Below, in pieces: positions 1-4,560 of a stretch of DNA of 11,560 nucleotides; position 1 is the first letter of the stretch; each line of letters starts with the position of its first letter. Position numbers and translations under genes: made by a program. The stretch lies in NCBI GenBank assembly GCA_043746555.1, contig JAYTQU010000014.1, forward strand, positions 1 to 11,560, in the 5' to 3' direction. Under the pieces are notes generated by a model. The model was not told where the DNA came from, did no database searches, and saw only the letters and a program-made list of their open reading frames with translations. This DNA comes from CAZQYC01 sp043746555 (lineage in GTDB: Bacteria > Pseudomonadota > Gammaproteobacteria > Steroidobacterales > Steroidobacteraceae).

Positions 1-1
1 G

Positions 2-130
2 GTGCTTAAAGTGACCGAGTCGCGAGTGTGTCAGTTGCACGGACAAGCGTTGGTGCGGCTGAAGGCGCGGCTGACGGCGTGGACGGAACGCGACGTAAAC
101 GTGAAACCGAGGCGCGCGGTTAAGCAATGA
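2..130 (+). CDS. fliA: RNA polymerase sigma-28 factor FliA, C-terminal end (partial)
   Basis: The open frame entering from the left edge encodes 42 residues and stops at TGA 128-130. The segment VTESRVCQLHGQALVRLKAR matches the recognition helix of sigma-70 region 4, which contacts the promoter -35 element, and the SRVCQ-H-QA-RL pattern is characteristic of flagellar sigma-28. FliA directs RNA polymerase to late flagellar and chemotaxis promoters, and sites fitting its consensus occur later in this window. It lies immediately upstream of cheY, as in the Pseudomonas-type motility cluster. A basic tail (KPRRAVKQ) follows the helix. The assignment rests on a short C-terminus plus context, so the family is fairly sure but the rest of the protein is unseen. 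Confidence 0.85.
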   Translation: MLKVTESRVCQLHGQALVRLKARLTAWTERDVNVKPRRAVKQ

Positions 131-147
131 ACGCGGGCGACGGAGCG

Positions 148-152
148 AGGAG
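148..152 (+). promoter_or_regulatory. Ribosome binding site AGGAG for cheY (decides the start)
   Basis: AGGAG lies 8 nt before the GTG at 161. The in-frame GTG at 152 overlaps this site and could not use it. The 161 start gives 129 residues, the length of E. coli CheY. Confidence 0.7.
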
Positions 153-160
153 TGAGTAGC

Positions 161-550
161 GTGAGCAAAGAAATTAAATTTCTGATCGTGGACGATTTCT
201 CCACGATGCGCCGCATTATCAAAAATGTGCTCAGCGATATTGGCTACTCCGATATCACCGAAGCCGATGACGGCACGACAGCGTGGCCGTTGTTGCAGCA
301 TCAGCATTTCGATTTTCTGATTACCGATTGGAACATGCCCGGCATGCCCGGCCTCGACCTATTGAAAGCGGTGCGTGCCGACGAACGTCTGAATGCGCTG
401 CCGGTGTTGATGCTCACCGCCGAATCCAAGCGCGAACAGATCGCCGAAGCGGCGCAAGCCGGCGTGAACGGATACGTGATTAAACCGTTCACCGCAACAA
501 CATTGCAAGAAAAGATCGAGAAAATACTTGCCGCGCGGGCGAGTAAGTGA
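161..550 (+). CDS. cheY: Chemotaxis response regulator CheY
   Basis: This 129-residue single-domain receiver protein is phosphorylated by CheA and then binds the flagellar switch (FliM) to change rotation. All CheY marks are present: acidic pair D11-D12, phosphoacceptor D56 followed by W57 (ITDWNMPG), switch residues T86 and Y105, and K108 in YVIKPF. The N-terminus KFLIVDDFSTMRRI is nearly diagnostic for enterobacterial/Pseudomonas-type CheY. The start is GTG 161, supported by AGGAG at 148-152 and by length; a start at GTG 152 would add only three residues. The gene sits 30 nt after fliA and 7 nt before cheZ, so the three are probably co-transcribed. Its kinase, cheA, is about 9 kb away rather than next to cheZ. 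I see nothing abnormal in the protein. Confidence 0.96.
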   Translation: MSKEIKFLIVDDFSTMRRIIKNVLSDIGYSDITEADDGTTAWPLLQHQHFDFLITDWNMPGMPGLDLLKAVRADERLNALPVLMLTAESKREQIAEAAQAGVNGYVIKPFTATTLQEKIEKILAARASK

Positions 551-557
551 GCCACCG

Positions 558-1283
558 ATGAGTTCGATGGCGCCGATTAAGACTAAATACGGACCGCTAG
601 TTGAAGAACTGTCCGCTGCGTTCGCGAGCGGCGACGGAACCCGCGCGACGATAGCGCTCGATGCCATTGTGCAGTTGCGCGACAGCAGTTTGTTCGAGGA
701 ACTAAGCAAGCTGACAGTGAGTTTGCAAGATGCGCTCGATCGTTTTCGTATTACCAATTTGGCCGTCAAAGAGATGCCCGATGCGCGGCAACGCCTCGAC
801 CATGTTTTGACAATGACGGATGAAGCCGCTCATAAAACCATGGACTTGATCGAGCACTCGGCACCGATCGCGGATCGCGCCTGTCGCGCCGCGACCTCCT
901 TGATCGAGCTATGGCAGCATTATCGAAGGCAGGAAGCCGGAGCGCCGGATTTACGCGCTGTGATCGAACGCACTGAAGAATTTTTGGTCGCTGCGCAATG
1001 CGATTCAGACACCGTGCGTCGCAATCTCGACGAGGTGTTGATGGCGCAAGGTTATCAGGACCTCACCGGACAAATTATTCGCGGCGTGATTCAGTTGGTC
1101 GGCGAATTGGAATCGTCTTTAGTTGAGCTAGTGCGTTTATCGCATTCGCACCGGAATGACGGCGATTCCAAAGAAGCCGTGGGTGCGAAGGTATTCGGTC
1201 CGGCGGTGCCCGGCGTCGGTCACGGCAATGTGGTAAACGGGCAGCAAGATGTGGATTCGTTGTTGTCGGGACTAGGGTTATAG
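558..1283 (+). CDS. cheZ: CheY-P phosphatase CheZ
   Basis: CheZ accelerates dephosphorylation of CheY-P and so ends the signal. The 241-residue product is mostly helical. It contains the active-site segment MAQGYQDLTGQII, with D168 and Q172 equivalent to catalytic D143 and Q147 of E. coli CheZ. It ends with DVDSLLSGLGL, matching the C-terminal CheY-binding helix (VDDLLDSLGF in E. coli). Between them, around residues 195-228, is a variable, Gly/Val-rich linker. The ATG at 558 was chosen because the frame upstream only offers a TTG inside cheY; a weak AAGTGAG lies about 6 nt upstream. Another in-frame ATG at 567 is possible. The 7-nt gap to cheY indicates one operon. CheZ is typical of beta/gammaproteobacteria, which supports the taxonomic reading. 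Confidence 0.94.
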   Translation: MSSMAPIKTKYGPLVEELSAAFASGDGTRATIALDAIVQLRDSSLFEELSKLTVSLQDALDRFRITNLAVKEMPDARQRLDHVLTMTDEAAHKTMDLIEHSAPIADRACRAATSLIELWQHYRRQEAGAPDLRAVIERTEEFLVAAQCDSDTVRRNLDEVLMAQGYQDLTGQIIRGVIQLVGELESSLVELVRLSHSHRNDGDSKEAVGAKVFGPAVPGVGHGNVVNGQQDVDSLLSGLGL

Positions 1284-1288
1284 CGGAA

Positions 1289-1358
1289 GAGACGCGAGAC
1301 CCGAGACGCGTGACGCGATCGGAGTGCATCGCGTCTCCCGTCCCGCGTCACGTGCGTC
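1289..1358. repeat. Inverted pair of heptanucleotide repeat arrays
   Basis: The left arm 1289-1316 is four consecutive 7-mers: GAGACGC, GAGACCC, GAGACGC, GTGACGC. The right arm 1331-1358, read on the other strand, gives GACGCAC, GTGACGC, GGGACGG, GAGACGC. The arms enclose a short centre, with perfect pairing of GACGCGAT (1312-1319) to ATCGCGTC (1328-1335) across an 8-nt loop. Alternative pairing of CGTGACGCG (1309-1317) with CGCGTCACG (1344-1352) is also possible. It fills most of the cheZ-motC gap. It lacks a T-run, so it is not a typical intrinsic terminator, though it could attenuate transcription or protect RNA ends. I do not know a named family for it. Confidence 0.75.
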
Positions 1359-1361
1359 CAT

Positions 1362-1387
1362 TCAGCTTTCCTTTGTCCTGCCGATAC
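1362..1387 (+). promoter_or_regulatory. Candidate sigma-28 promoter for motC-motD
   Basis: GCCGATAC at 1380-1387 matches 7 of 8 bases of the FliA -10 element. A weaker -35 candidate, TCAGCTTT at 1362-1369, lies 10 nt upstream (usual spacing 11). Predicted transcription start is near 1394, about 30 nt before motC. Stator genes are commonly late flagellar genes, so this is plausible; the -35 is only a partial match. Confidence 0.42.
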
Positions 1388-1412
1388 AGCGTTACGCCAG
1401 CTTGTGCGTAAC

Positions 1413-1416
1413 GGAG
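1413..1416 (+). promoter_or_regulatory. Ribosome binding site GGAG for motC
   Basis: GGAG lies 7 nt before GTG 1424. The GTG at 1422 is out of frame and soon hits a stop, so this site fixes the start at 1424. Confidence 0.65.
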
Positions 1417-1423
1417 TGTCAGT

Positions 1424-2167
1424 GTGGATTATTTGAGTTTAGCCGGCTTAGTACTCGCGGTAATCGCGGTCGTGGTCGGTGCGACATTAAAGGGCGCGGG
1501 CATTCAAGCGCTCGTGTCTTTGGCGGCGTTTTTTATAGTGGTGGTCGGCACGATCGCGGCCGTGTGTGTGCAAACGTCGTTGACGGCCATGAAGCGCGCG
1601 CTGTCGATGGTGCCGTGGATTGTGAAGCCGCCGCGCTTCGATGCCGTCGAGATCATCAACACGCTGGTCGAGTGGAGTAGCGCTGCGCGGCGACAAGGAC
1701 TACTCGGTTTGGAAGATGCGTTGCAAGATCCCACGCTCGATGATTTTCTGCGCAAGGGTTTGCAATTGGTTGTCGACGGTAGCGAGCCGGAGCTCGTGCG
1801 GCGAATCATGGAAGTGGAGTTGACGATCCGCGAACAAAACGACACGCGCGCCGCAAAGGTATTCGAGGGCATGGGTGTGTATGCGCCGACGCTCGGCATC
1901 ATTGGCGCGGTGCTTGGATTGATGTCGGTGCTGCAAAACCTTGCCGATCCCACCAAGTTGGGACATGGCATCGCCGCCGCGTTCGTCGCGACGGTTTATG
2001 GTATCGGCCTCGCCAATCTCGTGTTTCTACCGGTCGCTAATAAACTAAAAGGCGTGGTGCAAACTCAAGCGCAGTTACGCGAAATGATGATCGAAGGACT
2101 GGTGTCGATCGCGCAAGGCGAAAATCCGCGCAACATTGAAATGAAGTTGCAGGGATTCTTGCACTAG
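1424..2167 (+). CDS. motC: Flagellar motor stator protein MotC (MotA/PomA family)
   Basis: The product is the multi-pass stator subunit that couples ion flow to flagellar rotation, partnered by the OmpA-like subunit encoded next. Its 247 residues show the family layout: two N-terminal membrane segments (about 3-21 and 27-49), a large cytoplasmic loop (50-150) and two C-terminal membrane segments (about 152-172 and 183-206). The essential prolines are visible as P155 (YAPTLGIIGAVLG) and P203 (FLPVANKLKG). Loop charges R89/R90 and E97 fit the residues that contact FliG. N-terminus MDYLSLAGLVLA and overall length resemble Pseudomonas MotC rather than E. coli MotA (about 295 residues). The start is GTG 1424 with GGAG upstream. 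The coupling ion (H+ or Na+) cannot be decided from sequence alone; MotC/MotD pairs studied in Pseudomonas are proton-driven. Confidence 0.93.
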   Translation: MDYLSLAGLVLAVIAVVVGATLKGAGIQALVSLAAFFIVVVGTIAAVCVQTSLTAMKRALSMVPWIVKPPRFDAVEIINTLVEWSSAARRQGLLGLEDALQDPTLDDFLRKGLQLVVDGSEPELVRRIMEVELTIREQNDTRAAKVFEGMGVYAPTLGIIGAVLGLMSVLQNLADPTKLGHGIAAAFVATVYGIGLANLVFLPVANKLKGVVQTQAQLREMMIEGLVSIAQGENPRNIEMKLQGFLH

Positions 2168-2180
2168 GCGCGACACTTAT

Positions 2181-2208
2181 GCCAGAAGCCAGAAGCCAGA
2201 AGTCAGTA
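2181..2208 (+). repeat. Heptanucleotide tandem repeat (GCCAGAA) between motC and motD
   Basis: Three perfect GCCAGAA copies (2181-2187, 2188-2194, 2195-2201) are followed by a degenerate fourth, GTCAGTA (2202-2208), and a trailing GCC. The array lies just after an ATG at 2179 that is in frame with motD, so it would encode a repeat-derived leader (PEARSQK) if that ATG were used. Seven is not a multiple of three, so copy-number change would break that leader's frame. Confidence 0.85.
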
Positions 2209-2217
2209 GCCTTTACC

Positions 2218-3117
2218 ATGCGCCGGCGCCGAATCGAAGAACACGATCGTCACGAAGCTTGGGCTATTCCCTACGGCGATCTCATCACGTTGTTACTGGC
2301 GTTCTTCGTGGTGATGTATGCCGTATCGTCGGTCAACGAGGGAAAATATCGCGTGCTATCGGATGCGTTGCATGCCGAGTTTCGTGGCCAACCGCGTTCG
2401 CCGAATGCCTTACAGGTCGGCGAAAAACAAAACGGTTTAGGCGGCGATTTCGAAACCGGTATTGCGCAAAAGGAATTGTTTCGCGATCAACCGCGCGATG
2501 AAACTAAAGCAAAAGAAACCGCCGCGGCGGCTGAGAGAGCGGCGAATCTTGAGCATGTTGCGAAGGATGTCGAAACTTCGATGAAAAAATTGATCGACGC
2601 CGATTTGTTGTCCGTCAAGCGCCACGGTTTGTGGGTTGAAGTCGAGATTCAAACCGATATCTTGTTCGGCAGCGGCGCAGCGACATTGTCGCCGCTTGCC
2701 ACCGGTGTTTTGGTGAAACTCGCTGATGCCATCAAGCCATTCGACAATCCGGTCCGCGTCGAAGGGTATACCGACAATGTGCCGATCAAGACGGCAATGT
2801 TTCCTTCCAACTGGGAGCTTTCCGCCGCGCGTGCCGCGACCGTCGTGAATCTGTTTACGCGTCGCGGGATCGATCCCAAGCGATTGACAGTGGTGGGGCT
2901 TGGCGAGCAACAGCCGGTTAAAAGTAATGACACCGCCGAAGGACGCAACGCCAATCGGCGCGTCGTGCTCGCCATACTCGGCACCGACAATTTGCCGTCG
3001 GGTGCACGCGGCTACGAGCGCGGCAAAGATGAGCCGCCGGCAAGCGCCGATGCGACCGGCGTCATACAAAGCGGACCAGCGGCGGACGCCGCCAGTAAAG
3101 CGGCCAATGCAAAGTGA
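2218..3117 (+). CDS. motD: Flagellar motor stator protein MotD (MotB/PomB family)
   Basis: This is the peptidoglycan-anchored stator partner of MotC. From ATG 2218 it has 299 residues: a basic N-terminus (MRRRRIEEHDRHE), one membrane segment with the ion-carrying aspartate D21 (IPYGDLITLLLAFFVVMYAV), a linker rich in Ala/Glu/Lys, and an OmpA-like peptidoglycan-binding domain at about 133-257. Domain marks are EGYTDNVPI, NWELSAARA, GLGEQQPV and EGRNANRRVVL. I chose 2218 because MotD homologues begin MRRRR-EEH. An upstream in-frame ATG at 2179 would add 13 residues encoded almost wholly by a tandem repeat; neither start has a strong ribosome site. A low-complexity Ala/Gly tail follows the OmpA domain. 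It lies about 50 nt after motC and is probably co-transcribed with it. Confidence 0.93.
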   Translation: MRRRRIEEHDRHEAWAIPYGDLITLLLAFFVVMYAVSSVNEGKYRVLSDALHAEFRGQPRSPNALQVGEKQNGLGGDFETGIAQKELFRDQPRDETKAKETAAAAERAANLEHVAKDVETSMKKLIDADLLSVKRHGLWVEVEIQTDILFGSGAATLSPLATGVLVKLADAIKPFDNPVRVEGYTDNVPIKTAMFPSNWELSAARAATVVNLFTRRGIDPKRLTVVGLGEQQPVKSNDTAEGRNANRRVVLAILGTDNLPSGARGYERGKDEPPASADATGVIQSGPAADAASKAANAK

Positions 3118-3141
3118 TACGTGAACGGTGATCAGTGGTGG
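3114..3141 (+). repeat. Degenerate heptanucleotide array (GTGAACG-like)
   Basis: Starting within the last codons of motD, four consecutive 7-mers each begin with GTG: GTGATAC, GTGAACG, GTGATCA, GTGGTGG. A weak inverted counterpart may lie at 3185-3206, where the other strand reads GTG, then GTGA, then TGA; its spacing is imperfect. The array is degenerate, so it is less certain than the two upstream. Confidence 0.5.
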
Positions 3142-3217
3142 GTCGGAATTACCGCCGGCGAATCCACGTCTAAGATCTTGCTTTTCATTCCTCACCGATT
3201 ACACCTCTCGGCCTGAT

Positions 3218-3232
3218 TGGCATGCTTCCTGC
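3218..3232 (+). promoter_or_regulatory. Candidate sigma-54 (RpoN) promoter upstream of the DUF2802 gene
   Basis: TGGCATG, 4 nt, then CTGC fits the -24/-12 consensus (TGGCACG-N4-TTGC) with one mismatch in each half; the key GG and GC are correctly spaced. It would start transcription about 55 nt before the gene. RpoN commonly controls middle flagellar genes, but no activator site was identified. Confidence 0.35.
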
Positions 3233-3287
3233 TCCTAATCCCGGCAAGTCGAAGTTGCGTCGAAAGTTTGGCGCAACGATTCACGCG

Positions 3288-3292
3288 AGGAG
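3288..3292 (+). promoter_or_regulatory. Ribosome binding site AGGAG for the DUF2802 gene
   Basis: AGGAG lies 5 nt before ATG 3298. It rules out the longer reading from TTG 3217, whose N-terminus is unlike the family. Confidence 0.75.
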
Positions 3293-3297
3293 AGATC

Positions 3298-3879
3298 ATG
3301 TCGAACTGGATAGGTGTTCCGTCGTTGGAAATGTTGGTGCTGACCGGACGCGCCGTCGCGCTGTTATTGGCATTTGTCCTGTTTGCGTGGGGGTTCATGC
3401 GCTGGCGGCGTTCGGCGGAAAAAGATACGCAGCGCGTGTTCGAACAACTGGATTTAGTGCGTGCCGATCTACTCATCATGAAAGAAGTGATGTCCTCCGC
3501 CGCACAACGAGTCGATTCCGCGGCGAAGCAAGTCGCTCACGACGTGCGACTTGCACCGACACAAAATGCCGGCGCCGGTCGCGGCTACGAAATCGCGGCG
3601 CGTCTAGCGCGCAGCGGTGCGCATAAGGAAGAGTTAATCAAGAGCTGCGGCATCACGTTGCACGAAGCGGAGTTGTTAGTGCGATTGCACGGACGCAACG
3701 CCAATGCGATCGACTCCACGTCGTCGTTGACGCAAACCCCCATTCGTCCGTCGATACCAACCAAGCCGGTCGATAAGTTGTCGGAATTGGGAAAACAAAT
3801 TCGCCGCGCACCGCAACCCGCATCCCCCCCGCCGCGCGCACCGCAAATGCCACGCTCGCGATTGGTGGCGGTGGGATAA
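3298..3879 (+). CDS. Membrane-anchored DUF2802 protein of the motility cluster
   Basis: The 193-residue product has an N-terminal membrane segment (about 12-34, ending in RWRR, which suggests the rest is cytoplasmic), a helical probable coiled coil (about 38-80) and a compact conserved part at 96-132. That part, GYEIAARLARSGAHKEELI with CGITLHEAELLVRLHG, fits the DUF2802 family. DUF2802 genes sit at the end of the motC-motD-ParA-CheW-CheW block in Pseudomonas, so a motility role is likely, but the biochemical function is unknown to me. A Pro/Arg-rich tail (about 150-190) makes it longer than usual members. The start at ATG 3298 has a strong AGGAG. A sigma-54-like site lies about 65 nt upstream. 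ParA-like and CheW genes that normally precede it are absent here. Confidence 0.8.
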   Translation: MSNWIGVPSLEMLVLTGRAVALLLAFVLFAWGFMRWRRSAEKDTQRVFEQLDLVRADLLIMKEVMSSAAQRVDSAAKQVAHDVRLAPTQNAGAGRGYEIAARLARSGAHKEELIKSCGITLHEAELLVRLHGRNANAIDSTSSLTQTPIRPSIPTKPVDKLSELGKQIRRAPQPASPPPRAPQMPRSRLVAVG

Positions 3880-3947
3880 ATTTTCATCATCGCGCACGAT
3901 GCTCAATCGCTCAGGAGCAAGTTCGGTCGTTCGTGTTGAGTTTCGAG

Positions 3948-4226
3948 TTAACTGAAGAGGCGCTGCAGACCGGCGCTGGCGTCAACGCCGTAGAAAACAG
4001 CGCCAACCGGAACGCGACCTTCGACGGCAGTGACTACCGACGCTAAACCGGCGCCGCCAAATCCTCCGCAAAGCTCGATGAGCTCTACGCCATCGGCGAC
4101 AAGGTTTCGTGCGATCTCAGCCGCCTCTTTGACATTCGGAATTCCAACACACACCATCGTACCAATCGTGTCGATGCGCGGTTCGGCTGTCGGATCGTCA
4201 AGCGTGTAAATGAATGCCCACTTCAT
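3948..4226 (-). CDS. DUF6506 family small protein
   Basis: The 92-residue leftward product begins MKWAFIYTLDDPTAEPR and contains IELCGGFGGAG and RVPVGAVFYGVD. This layout, an N-terminal beta strand, a short acidic loop, an ELCGGFG turn and a closing PVG strand, fits the uncharacterised DUF6506 family, a small alpha/beta protein of no known activity. I recognise it by pattern only. GGAA about 9 nt before ATG 4226 can serve as ribosome site. It is convergent with the DUF2802 gene, 68 nt apart, with no clear terminator between them. Nothing links it to motility; it marks the left edge of the non-flagellar block. No signal peptide or membrane segment is seen. A 71-codon frame ending in an ATGA overlap with its start (4223-4438) is probably not a gene. 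Confidence 0.78.
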   Translation of the reverse strand: MKWAFIYTLDDPTAEPRIDTIGTMVCVGIPNVKEAAEIARNLVADGVELIELCGGFGGAGLASVVTAVEGRVPVGAVFYGVDASAGLQRLFS

Positions 4227-4268
4227 TGTTTCATTTCCAGTGTGAGTTGGTGGTATCGGAAGCAGCTT

Positions 4269-4397
4269 ATGAGGCGACGCCTTTTCATTACGCCGTTGTA
4301 CGACAAGCCTGAAGAAAGTTGGCGACTCTTCCTGCTGGGGATCGCGTTTTCCTTGTGCGTTGTAAATGCCGCGATAGCCACGAGCGCATTTGAGTAA
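4269..4397 (+). CDS. Possible small single-span membrane protein (42 aa)
   Basis: ATG 4269 to TAA 4395-4397 encodes a 42-residue product beginning MRRRLFITPLYDKPEESW. A hydrophobic helix follows (about 19-39, including LFLLGIAFSLCVVNAAIA), and it ends in SAFE. GGAAG at 4258-4262 lies 6 nt before the ATG, a good ribosome site. The basic N-terminus before a single hydrophobic stretch fits a small inner-membrane protein with the N-terminus in the cytoplasm. I recognise no family. Against it: it is short, antisense to a leftward region and has no identified promoter. It could equally be the remnant of a longer membrane protein or chance coding. Confidence 0.35.
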   Translation: MRRRLFITPLYDKPEESWRLFLLGIAFSLCVVNAAIATSAFE

Positions 4398-4520
4398 ACA
4401 ATTGATAGCACTCTATTGAGGATAATCGCAAGGGACAAGCGCGCTCGTCATTCACCCCTAAACGATAGAGTAGGGGCGGTCGAATTCTCTGAACGCAATC
4501 GTTAGTCGATGCGAGCGCCG

Positions 4521-4542
4521 AATTGCTCCCCGGGCAATTTTT
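4521..4542. terminator. Terminator-like hairpin downstream of the quinohemoprotein gene
   Basis: AATTGC (4521-4526) pairs with GCAATT (4534-4539), and the inner TC/GG can extend the stem to 8 bp around a 3-nt loop. On the plus strand the stem runs into TTTTT (4538-4542). On the minus strand, the direction of the gene ending at 4561, the T-run is missing, so efficiency in that direction is doubtful. Confidence 0.4.
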
Positions 4543-4560
4543 CGTTGGTTGAACTTCGTG

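Larger units (their letters stand above)
4227..4560. other. 334-nt stretch between the DUF6506 gene and the quinohemoprotein gene
   Basis: No recognisable gene fills this stretch. It holds the leader of the DUF6506 gene, a possible 42-codon rightward gene (4269-4397), and two hairpins: CCCCTA (4455-4460) with TAGGGG (4471-4476) across 10 nt, and the terminator-like 4521-4542. A further imperfect inverted repeat pairs CTAAACGAT (4458-4466) with ATCGTTAG (4498-4505). Promoters for the DUF6506 gene are expected here, but I found no convincing -35/-10 pair. Confidence 0.6.

Noticed and set aside
2437..3195. Long 252-codon frame on the minus strand opposite motD
   Set aside because: It is the shadow of motD, whose MotB/OmpA motifs are unambiguous; the antisense product has no recognisable domain.
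3888..3901. Hairpin CATCG-CGCA-CGATG between the convergent DUF2802 and DUF6506 genes
   Set aside because: Only 5 bp with no T-run on either strand, too weak to call a terminator.
4223..4438. 71-codon leftward frame ending in an ATGA overlap with the DUF6506 start
   Set aside because: No ribosome site, no recognisable domain, and its composition looks like antisense of the hairpin-bearing intergenic stretch; the overlap is probably chance.
4455..4505. attC-like folded site (CTAAACGAT paired with ATCGTTAG, ending GTTAGTC) after the small rightward frame
   Set aside because: The terminal GTTRRRY and opening RYYYAAC consensus are not fully met, the paired arms are short and unequal, and no integrase or further cassette is present.
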